Part shown: positions 10,417-19,518 of the stretch, one piece after another
How the letters are laid out: every line of letters begins with the position of its first letter
Position numbering within the stretch: position 1 is the first letter of the stretch
Program-made: the position numbers and the translations under genes
Assembly: GCF_900101755.1 (NCBI RefSeq)
Contig: NZ_FNAE01000008.1
Location: 163,737-227,736, forward strand
DNA: 64,000 bases
Origin: Ectopseudomonas alcaliphila
GTDB lineage: Bacteria > Pseudomonadota > Gammaproteobacteria > Pseudomonadales > Pseudomonadaceae
Direction of reading: 5' to 3'
Notes under the pieces: model-generated
What the model was told of the DNA's origin: nothing
The model's database searches: none
The model's input: the letters and a program-made list of their open reading frames with translations, nothing else

Positions 10417-10424
10417 TTATTGTT
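10417..10424 (-). promoter_or_regulatory. Crc/Hfq catabolite-activity motif before the RND exporter
   Basis: The minus strand reads AACAATAA, an exact AANAANAA match, just upstream of the GGGAG ribosome site. In pseudomonads Hfq with Crc binds such motifs to block translation during catabolite repression. Confidence 0.5.
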
Positions 10425-11511
10425 GGCCCAGATCGGCGCCAGTCGAGGCGGCGAGGTGAACGCCGCCCTGCCCTACCAGGATCAGGTTGCCGTTATCCAG
10501 TGCTGTTACCCCGGCCAGAGAAAGGCGGTCGGGACGATTGATCAGGCTGAAACTCTGGCCGTGATCCGTACTGCGCAGCACGGTGCCGCCATGGCCGACC
10601 ACGGCGACGCTGCCGTCACGCAGCAAGGTGCCGTCGGCCAGGCCGAACTCCAGCGGACCATTGTTCGGGGTGTTGAGGCTGATCTGCTGCCAGCTGTCAC
10701 CGAAATCGGTGGAGCGGAACAGGTGGCCACGCAGGCCGTAAACCAGCAGCGTATCGGCTTCGTTCGTGCCCAGGGCACCGAACAGCGAGCCCTCGTAGGG
10801 CTTGTCCTCGACGGTTTCCCAGGTTTCGCCCCAATCGCTCGAACGGAACATGCCGCCCAGCTCACCGACGATGAACAGACCCGAATCCTTCACGGCGGTA
10901 ATGGCGTTGAGGTGATAGGCATCTTCGTTGTCGAGACGATCGCTGACGTCTTCCCAGTTTTCGCCACCATCGGTGGTTTCCAGCAGCGCGCCATAGGCAC
11001 CCACGGCGAAGCCAGTCTCGAGATCCTTGAACCAGATATCCAGCAGCGGCGCTTCGCGTTCGAGGTCCTCGTACTGCTTGGTCCAGGTCAGGCCGCCATC
11101 GGTGGTCGCGAGAATCTGCGCATCGTGACCGACCACCCAGCCATGCTGGGCATCGACGAAGAACAGCGACGTCAGCATCTGCCGGGTCGGCACCTTGGCC
11201 TGCTGCCAGCTTTGTCCCTGGTCGTTGGAATAGAGAATGTGGCCACGGTCGCCAACGGCAATCAGGCGCTCACCGGTGTTGACCACATCGAGCAACAGGC
11301 TGTGCACGGCCTTGGGAGACTCGATGGCGTAGCCAGCATCAGCTGCAGCCGAGGTCTCGGCCTGCAAGGGTGCGGCAGCGAAAGCCAGAATGGAAAGCAC
11401 ACTGCACAGCGAGAGCGCTTTAGCCAGCGGCGAATGGACACGGAGCGCCGATTTGCGCGCCAGGGTGGGCGCCAGACCGGACTGGGTGCGCCGCATGACG
11501 GGCTCACTCAT
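10417..11511 (-). CDS. YCF48/BNR-repeat beta-propeller protein, exported
   Basis: A 364-residue protein starting at the ATG at 11511, which has a strong GGAAGG ribosome site; the longer in-frame start at 11565 has none. An N-terminal hydrophobic segment (SLCSVLSILAFAAAPLQA) looks like a signal peptide. At least five repeats of the type GxxLRSTDxGxSW follow (for example HLFRSTDFGDSWQQI and TVLRSTDHGQSF), which make a BNR/YCF48-like propeller. The gene lies 18 bases upstream of the exporter gene and is probably co-transcribed with it. The propeller is likely a periplasmic accessory factor of the exporter (inference from context). Confidence 0.87.
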   Translation of the reverse strand: MSEPVMRRTQSGLAPTLARKSALRVHSPLAKALSLCSVLSILAFAAAPLQAETSAAADAGYAIESPKAVHSLLLDVVNTGERLIAVGDRGHILYSNDQGQSWQQAKVPTRQMLTSLFFVDAQHGWVVGHDAQILATTDGGLTWTKQYEDLEREAPLLDIWFKDLETGFAVGAYGALLETTDGGENWEDVSDRLDNEDAYHLNAITAVKDSGLFIVGELGGMFRSSDWGETWETVEDKPYEGSLFGALGTNEADTLLVYGLRGHLFRSTDFGDSWQQISLNTPNNGPLEFGLADGTLLRDGSVAVVGHGGTVLRSTDHGQSFSLINRPDRLSLAGVTALDNGNLILVGQGGVHLAASTGADLGQQ

Positions 11512-11524
11512 ATACCTTCCCCCT

Positions 11525-11532
11525 TTCTTGTT
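11525..11532 (-). promoter_or_regulatory. Crc/Hfq catabolite-activity motif before the YCF48-like gene
   Basis: The minus strand reads AACAAGAA, an exact AANAANAA match, immediately before the GGGGGAAGG ribosome site of the gene starting at 11511. Confidence 0.5.
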
Positions 11533-11661
11533 ATAGGCGGTACTACTGATTTGCAGGCCGCCCATCCTAGCGAGCTTCGGAAAGCCCTGACAATTGGCGC
11601 GACGTTATGTTTTGTTAAGGCAAAACCCGCGTGATAGAAGCCTATTCGCCAAGCTGATACG

Positions 11662-11689
11662 AAAAGGCCGCTACTACTGTAGCGGCCTT
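11662..11689 (-). terminator. terminator after the DUF1329 gene
   Basis: The stem AAGGCCGCTAC / GTAGCGGCCTT with a TTTT run on the minus strand lies about 20 bases after the stop at 11710. It separates the DUF1329 gene from the YCF48/exporter pair, so that pair probably has its own promoter as well. Confidence 0.75.
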
Positions 11690-11709
11690 CGCGCGAGACT
11701 ACACGACTA

Positions 11710-13080
11710 TTATCGCGTGCCGCGGCGACGCAGGGCGGCCGGTTTGAAGTAACCGTCGTCAGGAGTGGCCTGGGTGAAGTCGATGGTGTTGTTCTCTTCG
11801 TTGTCCAGGTTCTGCACGTGGTAACGACGCGCCTGCAGGTCGTGGAACACATCGAGCGCGGACCAGGTGGTCGGCAGATCGTAGTAGTTCTTCAGGTAGG
11901 CGATGGAAACGCGCCACAACTCGCCACGACCATCGTACTGATCGACCACGGCGGCTTGCCAGCTGTCCTCGTCGAGGAACAGGGTACGCTTGGAGTAGAT
12001 GTGGCGAGCCCCCTTCTTCAGCGTGCCCTCTACCACCCATACGCGGTGCAACTCGTTACGGGTGACTGCCGGGTTGAGGTGACCAACCTGCAGCAGGTCC
12101 TTGTACTTAACGTCCGGGCTGGTGACCTGGTAGTTGTTGTACGGGATGTAGATCTCCTTCTTGCCCACCAGTTTCCAGTCGTAGCGATCCGGGGCACCGT
12201 TGAACATGTCGGTATCGTCGGCGGTACGCAGGCCGTCAGCAGCGGCAATCGGCGTGTCGTAGGCCAGGTTCGGCGCACGACGCACGCGACGCTGACCGGC
12301 GTTGTAGCCCCAGGCCTGACGTGGCTCCTTGACCTGATCCAGGGTCTCGTGAACCAGTACCGCACCGCCGGCCAGACGCGCCGGGCTGGTGGTGAAGGAC
12401 AGGTAGTAGAACATGATGTTGTTCAGGTCGGCGAAGGAGCCGTTCTGCAGGTAGTACTTGAACAGCGCCTCCTGCTGGGAAGTAACCAGCGAGTAGGCAC
12501 CATTGCGCTGTACGGCTACTTCCGAGGCACGACGCACGATGTAGGTACCACGATAGCGGGCGATGTGGTTCCACAGCGCCTCGACACCGTTCTGCGGGAT
12601 CGGGAACGGGATACCGCCATAGGCATCGGAGAAGCCGTTGCCGCCATCGACCAGCTTGGCGCTGGTGGCGTTCTTGATGCTGTTGTCATAGACCCACTGC
12701 GGCGCGGAGCCGGAGCGGCGGGTCTGGTAGACCGGCATCTGATAGGTTTCCGGGTAAGCCTTGAACATGGCGATCTGACCCGGCGTCAGATTGGCCTCGT
12801 ACTGGCTCAGGTTGGCCGCGGTGATGGTGAACAGCGGCTTGTCTTCCGGGAACGGATTGACGTGGTGCTGGCCCGAGCGAGTGTAGCCCGCCGGCGCCTG
12901 GGTGATGCCACCGGTCCAGGCCGGAATGGTGCCGGCAGCGTTGCCAGCCTTCTCGGCGCCGAAGGGAGTCAGGGTATCGCCGAGCTTGGCGGCTTCCTGC
13001 GGGGAAACGGCAGCCAGCGCAGAACCGGCGGAAAACGCCAGCGCAACGGCTACAGCCATCAGCCTGTGCTTGTTCAGCAT
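11710..13080 (-). CDS. DUF1329 family outer-membrane-associated protein
   Basis: A 456-residue protein with a clear signal peptide (cut near ALAAVSPQEA). LGDTLTPFGAEKAGNAAGTIPAWTGG at the mature N terminus is the hallmark of DUF1329, and the C-terminal half has the alternating beta pattern of a lipoprotein-carrier-like fold (LolB/VioE-like, family knowledge). DUF1329 genes are almost always next to DUF1302 genes, as here. I recall such pairs being linked to use of fatty esters in Pseudomonas putida, but I am not certain. It probably helps move hydrophobic compounds across the envelope with the neighbouring exporter. Confidence 0.9.
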   Translation of the reverse strand: MLNKHRLMAVAVALAFSAGSALAAVSPQEAAKLGDTLTPFGAEKAGNAAGTIPAWTGGITQAPAGYTRSGQHHVNPFPEDKPLFTITAANLSQYEANLTPGQIAMFKAYPETYQMPVYQTRRSGSAPQWVYDNSIKNATSAKLVDGGNGFSDAYGGIPFPIPQNGVEALWNHIARYRGTYIVRRASEVAVQRNGAYSLVTSQQEALFKYYLQNGSFADLNNIMFYYLSFTTSPARLAGGAVLVHETLDQVKEPRQAWGYNAGQRRVRRAPNLAYDTPIAAADGLRTADDTDMFNGAPDRYDWKLVGKKEIYIPYNNYQVTSPDVKYKDLLQVGHLNPAVTRNELHRVWVVEGTLKKGARHIYSKRTLFLDEDSWQAAVVDQYDGRGELWRVSIAYLKNYYDLPTTWSALDVFHDLQARRYHVQNLDNEENNTIDFTQATPDDGYFKPAALRRRGTR

Positions 13081-13103
13081 GGGTAATTCTCCGTGAAGAG
13101 TCT

Positions 13104-13137
13104 GACCGGGCGCCCAACGGCGCCCGGCGTTTTTTCT
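13104..13137 (+). terminator. hairpin with T-run between DUF1302 and DUF1329 genes
   Basis: CCGGGCGCC and GGCGCCCGG are separated by four bases and followed by GTTTTTT on the plus strand. The T-run is on the strand opposite to the genes, so it would stop antisense transcripts. On the minus strand it could only act as an mRNA-stabilising or partly attenuating hairpin. Confidence 0.55.
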
Positions 13138-13148
13138 GGTTATGGGTA

Positions 13149-15158
13149 TTAGAAGGAGTATTTGACGTTCAGACCGATATTGTCTCGGTCGCGCGCACCG
13201 TTGTTCTGGCCAGCGCCGTAGAACTCGGTGTACTGGATCTCGGCTTCCAAGCTGTTCAGGTAGCTGGCGCGCATACCCAGAGTGTATGCCTTGCGACCTT
13301 CGATGAAGTTGCCGGTCTGGTGCGAGTTGCCTTCGAAGTCGTGCTTGAACACGGCGAACGGCGACAGGTTCACGCCAGCGTAAACGTCGTTCCAGGTGCC
13401 GGAGAGCACCAGGGTGTAGCCGTAAGCGTTCTTGTTGATCTGATCGTCGCGGTCGTAGCCGGAGATGTAGGAGCCGTTAGCACGGCCAGAGTAGTAGCGC
13501 ACGTTACCCTGGAAATCTGTGTACTTCAGATTGCTGCCACGAATGTGCTCAGAACCGAGTTCAGCAACACCAAAAAGGGAGTCGAAGCCCAGCGACGGGC
13601 CAAAGTTGTAGATACTGCCAATGGAAGTGTTGAAAGCCTCAACACGCTCATAGTTGCTCAGGCGACGGTTACCAAGGCTTACAGTCTGCCCTCCCACTTG
13701 CACCTGCTGCCCCAGAGCAATCTGCGGCGCTTGCTGGAGCACTTGCCCCAACAGGTCGTTAGTGGTGGCTATACCAATCGGCAGGTTTGGACGATAGGAG
13801 AACTCACCGAATACCGACGCATTGCCTACAGTAGTATTGAAACTCAGGCCCATCATCCGAACATCTTCGGCGTATTGGCGGCTAGCCTGGATCTGATTAG
13901 CTACATCCACCGAGACCAGACCACCGGCAATTTGCCGTGCGATATCAGCGACAGCAGCCGGATCACCTGCCACGCCTGCTGCGGCCGCAGCCTGCAACGC
14001 AGCTCCCTGAACAGGGGCACTACCAACAAGAGCACCAAATTGTCCTCCCGTCATACCACCGTATGCGTCGTCCAACTGGGCATAGATTGAAGGTTCTTTG
14101 GCGTGGTAGTTCACAAAGTAGAAGCCAAATTCGGTCGAATTTAGCTCTTCAGCGATATAGCGAAATGCAACGCCAAATTGCCCATCATTCTTAGCATTGA
14201 GGTCATTCTTGATAGAGGCGACCTTAAAAGCGTCAGGCGTGGCAAACGAACTGCCGTTCAATCCATGGGCAGGGTTCAAAACCGAGGCTTGATAGAGAGA
14301 GAGACCGCCAAGCAGAGGGTTTGGCGTAAGTGCGCCAGCCAAAGCACCACTCTGGTTATATGCGGTATGACCACCGTCGGCGAACAAATCAGTCTCGGAG
14401 AAGTAAGTACCAACCGGGTCGATTGCAGACTCTTTCCAGTTGAACTGGTAGAAGGCTTCCATCGAGAGATTGTCAGTCAGGCCAATGTTGAAGCTCAGTG
14501 CTTCGACCGGCACCAACACTTCCTTCACCTCGGAGCCAGGCAGGCGGAACTTGGCAGCATCGACCGGGTTGGTGGTATTGATCCCGCCACGGTAGAACAG
14601 CCCTTCACCCCAGTTGAACACCTGCTTACCGAAGCGGCCGGAGACCGGCATATCGGCCACATCCCAGTTGCCATAAACATAGGCATCGAGAATCTGCGCA
14701 TCGCGGCCGGCCTTGTGGCGGGTTTCACGAGTGAAGGTGTTGTCGCGCGGGTAGCTTTGGCTAGGCTGAGCCGGAGTATTTGCGTCGTAGTAGTCGTTGC
14801 GCTTGTCCATGATCTGGGTGTCATAGAAAGCGGTACCGCGGACGAATACACCATAGTTCTGATAGGACGCTTCAAGATCGGTGGTGATCTTGAACACTTC
14901 GGAAACCAGGCCGGTATCGAAGTTGCGGTTGCCATCGTTGGTGTTGATGTCGTTGTTGGTCTTGTCCTGACCCTGTACGCGCCACAGCTGGCCGTAGGAG
15001 ACGGTGGTGTCGATGGAGCCGGTGATTTCGTTATCGGCGAAGCTGAACTCTACCGCTTGAGCGTGAGCGGCGACCAACAACGGCAGAACGCCTGCGAACG
15101 CAAAGCCGGCCTTGGCCGGGGCAAAACGTAGAACGGGCTTGCGGGACTTAATTTCCAT
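13149..15158 (-). CDS. DUF1302 family outer-membrane protein
   Basis: A 669-residue protein with a long signal peptide (cut after AAHAQA), a mature N terminus VEFSFADNEITGSIDTTVSYG, and a C terminus ending in an aromatic residue (NVKYSF), as expected of an outer-membrane beta-barrel. Alternating amphipathic strands run throughout. An alanine-rich insert at about residues 375-420 is less conserved-looking. It is the first gene of the minus-strand module DUF1302-DUF1329-YCF48-RND. The likely role is the outer-membrane component or channel for hydrophobic substrates handled by the RND exporter (inference). Confidence 0.88.
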   Translation of the reverse strand: MEIKSRKPVLRFAPAKAGFAFAGVLPLLVAAHAQAVEFSFADNEITGSIDTTVSYGQLWRVQGQDKTNNDINTNDGNRNFDTGLVSEVFKITTDLEASYQNYGVFVRGTAFYDTQIMDKRNDYYDANTPAQPSQSYPRDNTFTRETRHKAGRDAQILDAYVYGNWDVADMPVSGRFGKQVFNWGEGLFYRGGINTTNPVDAAKFRLPGSEVKEVLVPVEALSFNIGLTDNLSMEAFYQFNWKESAIDPVGTYFSETDLFADGGHTAYNQSGALAGALTPNPLLGGLSLYQASVLNPAHGLNGSSFATPDAFKVASIKNDLNAKNDGQFGVAFRYIAEELNSTEFGFYFVNYHAKEPSIYAQLDDAYGGMTGGQFGALVGSAPVQGAALQAAAAAGVAGDPAAVADIARQIAGGLVSVDVANQIQASRQYAEDVRMMGLSFNTTVGNASVFGEFSYRPNLPIGIATTNDLLGQVLQQAPQIALGQQVQVGGQTVSLGNRRLSNYERVEAFNTSIGSIYNFGPSLGFDSLFGVAELGSEHIRGSNLKYTDFQGNVRYYSGRANGSYISGYDRDDQINKNAYGYTLVLSGTWNDVYAGVNLSPFAVFKHDFEGNSHQTGNFIEGRKAYTLGMRASYLNSLEAEIQYTEFYGAGQNNGARDRDNIGLNVKYSF

Positions 15159-15574
15159 CGAGACTCACTCCGTGGACAGATCATTCTTTTGGGCGATCCC
15201 GTATCCGGGTCGCGAGTGCCGTACTGACGACGGCTTCTGTTTTTATTTGCAGCAACATGTTCCAACGACCAGCGTGCGCTCGCACGCGGCCAGATCCTGC
15301 TCGGTACTGCAACCATGGTGCCAATTCAAACGGGTGTATCAGCGCAAACAGGCTTGGGAGAGCTGTTGGCCAGTTTCTTTTCGTGACTGATCAGCCACTG
15401 ACCAATACGTCAGAAAAACTGGCGCACTTTGTCCTACGATCCGACGCTTTATGCCACCTGCCACGCACCTTGCCGCCCTGCAGAGCGAAGAAGATCGCCC
15501 AGCTGTCAAGCGCAGAAGCCCGAACTTAAGTGTGCAAAGGCATAACGAATTGCATACATATTTCATTGGGTAAC
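15159..15574. other. gene-free stretch upstream of the DUF1302 gene
   Basis: About 415 bases without a convincing gene. It should hold the promoter of the DUF1302 module. I see no clear -35/-10 pair, operator or small RNA, only a good GGAGTGAG ribosome site next to 15158. Short ORFs here lack ribosome sites. Confidence 0.5.
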
Positions 15575-15616
15575 AAAAAAGTGTTACCAACCAGAGGCCG
15601 GTAACACTTTTTTGTA
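15575..15616. terminator. bidirectional terminator after pepN
   Basis: AAAAAAGTGTTACC and GGTAACACTTTTTT form a 14-bp stem around a 14-base loop. It lies about 15 bases after the pepN stop on the minus strand and has A/T runs on both sides. Confidence 0.9.
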
Positions 15617-15630
15617 GAGCAAAACCCGTC

Positions 15631-18288
15631 TTAGGCCAGGCTCTTGCTCACCACTTCATAGACATCGCTGGACAGCTCGCCGGAGGCGAGGATGCGCTCC
15701 AGCTCGGCCTTCATCAGCGCCTGGCGGGCGCTGCCGTATTTGCGCCAGCGGGTCAGCGGCGCCAGCAGGCGCGAGGCGATCTGCGGGTTGAGGGCGTTGA
15801 GGGTGATCACCTGATCGGCGAGAAAGCGGTAGCCCGCCCCGTCTGCGCGGTGAAAGTTGATCAGATTCTGGTTGGCGAAGGCCCCGATCAGCGCACGCAC
15901 CTTGTTCGGGTTCTTCAGGGTGAAGGCTTCATGCTGCATCAGCGCGTGCACACGCTCCAGGCCGCCGGGCAGCGGGCAGCCGGCCTGCACGCTGAACCAC
16001 TGATCCATGACCAGCGGATTGTCCTTGAAGAAGTCGGCGAACATCGCCAGGGCCTTGCCCTGCTCCGCCTGGAACGGCGAGTTGACCAGCACCGCCAGCG
16101 CCGCCAGGCGCTCGGTCATGTTGTCGGCATTCTCGAACTGGTCGACGCAGGCCACCAGCACCTCGGGCTTCTCGCTGAGCATCAGGTAGGAAAGCGCGAT
16201 GTTCTGCAGGCTGCGACGGGCGAAGTGCGCGGCCTCGGCCACGTAAGGCGTGGTCTTGGAGGTTTCACGATTGGCCTGGTAGCGCGCCCACAGCGGGGCG
16301 AACAGCGCGGCAGCCAGCTCCTTGCGAGCGAACTCACGCGCGGCGTGAATGGCCTCGACATCGGCCACCTCGCTGATCTCGGTGAGGTAGGCCTCACCCG
16401 GCAGCGAGAGCATTTCCGCAACCATGGCCTGATCCAGCGACTCGTCTTCGAGCAGAGTGCGCAGCGCAGTGACCAAGCGCTGATCCAGCACCAGAGCCTC
16501 GCCACGCTGATGCTGACCGATCAGCTCCTGCAGTACCTGCACCGACAACTGCTGGCCGGCTTCCCAGCGGTTGAAACCGTCGCTGTCGTGCTGCATGAGG
16601 AACATCAGTTGGTCGCGGTCATAGGGGAAGTGCAGCTTGACCGGCGCGCTGAAGCCACGCAGCAGCGACGGCAGTGGCTTTGCGGTGATGCCTTCGAAGA
16701 TGAAGGTCTGCTCAGCCTCGGTGACCGACAATACGCGACTGGTGCCTTGCGCCGCGCTTTCACCCTGCAGGCGCAGCGCCAGCTCGTTGCCTTGGGCATC
16801 GAGCAGGCCGAGCGCCACCGGAATCACGAACGGCAGCTTCTCGCTTTGCCCTGGCGTGGCCGGGCAGCTCTGGCGGAAGCTCAGGCTGTAGGTTTGCGCG
16901 GCGGCGTCATAAGCCTCGCTGACCTCCAGACGCGGCGTGCCGGCCTGGGTGTACCAGCGCTTGAACTGGGTCAGGTCCTGGCCGCTGGCGTCTTCCATGG
17001 CCTTGACGAAGTCGTCGCAGGTCACGGCCTGGCCGTCGTGGCGCTCGAAGTACAGGTCCGAGCCCTTGCGGAACAGTTCCGGCCCGAGCAGGGTGTGGAT
17101 CATGCGCAGCACTTCCGAACCCTTCTCGTAGATGGTCAGGGTGTAGAAGTTGGAGATCTCCATGTACGCGTCCGGGCGCACCGGGTGGGCCATGGGGCCG
17201 GCGTCCTCGGCGAACTGGTGGGTGCGCAGGTAGGCCACGTCTTCGATGCGTTTGACCGTGCGCGAGTGGGTATCGGCGGAGAACTCGCTGTCGCGGAATA
17301 CGGTGAAGCCTTCCTTGAGCGACAACTGGAACCAGTCGCGGCAGGTCACGCGGTTGCCCGACCAGTTGTGGAAGTATTCGTGCGCCACCACCGCCTCGAC
17401 ACGCTGATGCGCGGCATCGGTGGCGGTCTCGGCCTTGGCCAGCACGCAGCTGGAGTTGAAGATGTTGAGGCCCTTGTTCTCCATGGCACCCATATTGAAG
17501 TCGTTGACCGCGACGATCATGAAGATGTCTAGGTCGTACTCGCGGCCATAGACCTCCTCGTCCCACTTCATCGAGCGCTTGAGGCTGTCCATGGCGTGCT
17601 GCACCTTGTCGATGTTCTCCGGCTCGACGTAGATGCGCAGCGCTACCTCGCGGCTGCTCATGGTGGTGAAGCTGTCTTCCACACACCAGAGGTCACCGGC
17701 GACCAGGGCGAACAGGTAGGCCGGCTTCTTGAACGGGTCTTCCCAGGTGGCCCAATGACGACCGCCCTCCTCGCCGCCGCTGGCAATCGGGTTACCGTTG
17801 GACAGCAGCACCGGGTAGGCATGCTGTTCGGCGCTGACCGTGGTGGTGAACTTGCTCATCACGTCCGGGCGGTCGAGGTAGAAGGTGATCTTGCGAAAGC
17901 CCTCGGCCTCGCACTGGGTGCAGAACATCGTGCCGGACTTGTACAGGCCTTCCAGTGCGGTGTTGCTTTCCGGGTGAATGCGCACGCTGCTGTCGACCAC
18001 GAAACGGTCCTGAGTCGGCTGCAGGCTCAGGTGGCTGTCGGTGAGGCTGTAATCACCCTCACCCAGCTCGCGGTCATCGAGCTTGAGCTCCAGCAGCTCC
18101 AGCTGCTGACCATCCAGCACCAGCTTGGGCAAGCCGGCACCGGCCTCGGGGTTACGACGCATGACCAGCTGCGCGTGCACCAGGCTGTGATCCTCGAACA
18201 ACTCGAAGGTCAGGTGGGTTTCGTCGATCAGGTAGTCGGGAACCTGATAGTCCTTGAGGTAGATGGTCTTGGATTGTTCGGTGCGCAT
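15631..18288 (-). CDS. pepN: aminopeptidase N
   Basis: An 885-residue M1 zinc aminopeptidase, the usual length for the gammaproteobacterial enzyme. The substrate-binding GAMEN motif (NMGAMENKGLNIFNS) and the zinc motif HEYFHNW (first His near residue 303) with a downstream KEGFTVFRDSEF glutamate are all present. The C-terminal domain typical of PepN (DUF3458 type) is complete. It is a cytosolic broad-specificity enzyme that trims N-terminal residues from peptides. The upstream DUF2797 gene ends about 50 bases away on the same strand. The same neighbour order is known in P. aeruginosa. Confidence 0.97.
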   Translation of the reverse strand: MRTEQSKTIYLKDYQVPDYLIDETHLTFELFEDHSLVHAQLVMRRNPEAGAGLPKLVLDGQQLELLELKLDDRELGEGDYSLTDSHLSLQPTQDRFVVDSSVRIHPESNTALEGLYKSGTMFCTQCEAEGFRKITFYLDRPDVMSKFTTTVSAEQHAYPVLLSNGNPIASGGEEGGRHWATWEDPFKKPAYLFALVAGDLWCVEDSFTTMSSREVALRIYVEPENIDKVQHAMDSLKRSMKWDEEVYGREYDLDIFMIVAVNDFNMGAMENKGLNIFNSSCVLAKAETATDAAHQRVEAVVAHEYFHNWSGNRVTCRDWFQLSLKEGFTVFRDSEFSADTHSRTVKRIEDVAYLRTHQFAEDAGPMAHPVRPDAYMEISNFYTLTIYEKGSEVLRMIHTLLGPELFRKGSDLYFERHDGQAVTCDDFVKAMEDASGQDLTQFKRWYTQAGTPRLEVSEAYDAAAQTYSLSFRQSCPATPGQSEKLPFVIPVALGLLDAQGNELALRLQGESAAQGTSRVLSVTEAEQTFIFEGITAKPLPSLLRGFSAPVKLHFPYDRDQLMFLMQHDSDGFNRWEAGQQLSVQVLQELIGQHQRGEALVLDQRLVTALRTLLEDESLDQAMVAEMLSLPGEAYLTEISEVADVEAIHAAREFARKELAAALFAPLWARYQANRETSKTTPYVAEAAHFARRSLQNIALSYLMLSEKPEVLVACVDQFENADNMTERLAALAVLVNSPFQAEQGKALAMFADFFKDNPLVMDQWFSVQAGCPLPGGLERVHALMQHEAFTLKNPNKVRALIGAFANQNLINFHRADGAGYRFLADQVITLNALNPQIASRLLAPLTRWRKYGSARQALMKAELERILASGELSSDVYEVVSKSLA

Positions 18289-18339
18289 GGCTCTTGGCCT
18301 CTCGTCTGCGGCGCCCCGGGCGCCGGTGGCAATCGGGTG

Positions 18340-19176
18340 TCAGGCGGCGATCTCGTGGACGGCCAACTGATAGGCGGTGTACTTGCGAATATTGATCACG
18401 CCGGTATCGAACATCAGGTACTGGCCCTTGATACCGAGCAGGGTACCTTCGGCCAGGGGCAGCTTGTCCAGATTGAAGCTGGTGATCTTGGCCGGATAGG
18501 CCTCGATGGGGTAACGAATCTCCAGCACGTCGGCGGTGCCCAGCGGCTGGATGGCCTGCAGACCGAAGCGCTGCTGCAGCTCGGTGATACCCGCGCCACA
18601 GCTATCGAACAGCTGCTCGCGAATCGCCAGCAGATCGACCGGCACGGCATCGCCCTTGAGCAGCGCCCGCCAGTTGGTCTTGTCTGCCACCTGGCTACGC
18701 AGCAGGTCTTCGACGAAGCCGGACTGCTGCCGGGTGGCCACGCGCAGGATGGGCAGCGCCTGGGTCGCGCCCTGATCGATCCAGCGCGTCGGCACCTGGC
18801 TGGCACGGGTGATGCCCACCTTCACGCCACTGGAATTGGCCAGGTAGACGATATGGTCGGTCATGCAGAACTGCTCGCCCCAGCTCGGCTCGCGGCAGGT
18901 GCCGGCATCGTAATGACACTTCTCCGGGCTCATGATGCAGATATCGCATTGCGCCAGCTTCTGCATGCAGGGGTAGCAATAACCCTGGCTGAAGCTGGTC
19001 TTGGTCTTGCGTCCGCAGTGCGTGCAATGGATGGCACCGAGGTATTCCAGGCGCAGATGCTTGCCCACCAGCGGGTTGACCGGTACTTCTTCGTCGCCAA
19101 GACGGAAGGCGTATTGCACCGGTGCGTCCAGGTGCGCCTTCATCTTGCTCAGCGAGCCACGTCCCAATTCACTCAT
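18340..19176 (-). CDS. DUF2797 family zinc-ribbon protein
   Basis: A 278-residue protein started at the ATG at 19176 (MSELGRGSLSKMK). The frame runs open further upstream, but that part overlaps the YeaC-like gene and carries no ribosome site. Cysteine pairs occur as CTHCGRKT, CYPCMQKLAQCDIC and CHYDAGTCREP, which suggests one or two zinc sites in the first 130 residues. The segment GVKVGITRASQVPTRWIDQGA is the family signature and resembles GIY-YIG-like folds. Start and upstream stop overlap (TGATG), so it is coupled to the YeaC-like gene. Function unknown. Confidence 0.88.
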   Translation of the reverse strand: MSELGRGSLSKMKAHLDAPVQYAFRLGDEEVPVNPLVGKHLRLEYLGAIHCTHCGRKTKTSFSQGYCYPCMQKLAQCDICIMSPEKCHYDAGTCREPSWGEQFCMTDHIVYLANSSGVKVGITRASQVPTRWIDQGATQALPILRVATRQQSGFVEDLLRSQVADKTNWRALLKGDAVPVDLLAIREQLFDSCGAGITELQQRFGLQAIQPLGTADVLEIRYPIEAYPAKITSFNLDKLPLAEGTLLGIKGQYLMFDTGVINIRKYTAYQLAVHEIAA

Positions 19177-19439
19177 CAGTGCAGGGTATCCGAGGACTTG
19201 AACAACAGGTTGGGTACCGGCTCGGACTTGCTGCTGCACTCCTGCGGCCCCATGTAACCGGTGCGTTCTTCTTCCGGCAGGTTCTGCACTTCCCAGGCGA
19301 TCATCGCCTGCAGGCTCAGCTCTTTCTGTTCCTGGGTCAGCTTGCGGCCGTCCGGCCATTTACCGATTTCCACGGCCAGCTTGAGGCTCTCGTAGATTTC
19401 CGGGGTGATGTTTTCAATCGCATCGAGAAAGGACGACAT
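19176..19439 (-). CDS. YeaC-like DUF1315 protein
   Basis: An 87-residue protein beginning MSSFLDAIENITPEIYESLKLAVEIGKWPDGRKLT, which matches the YeaC/DUF1315 family. The start at 19439 has a GGAG ribosome site; longer in-frame starts run into a repeat-like hairpin upstream. It is acidic and soluble with no catalytic motif seen. The stop overlaps the start of the DUF2797 gene, so the two are translated together. Function unknown. Confidence 0.87.
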   Translation of the reverse strand: MSSFLDAIENITPEIYESLKLAVEIGKWPDGRKLTQEQKELSLQAMIAWEVQNLPEEERTGYMGPQECSSKSEPVPNLLFKSSDTLH

Positions 19440-19518
19440 GAAGGTCTCCAAATAAGTCTTAGGGCGGATGAAGCCCGCCAAAATGCTGCGATGGCGGGCT
19501 TCACCCACCCCACAGGCT

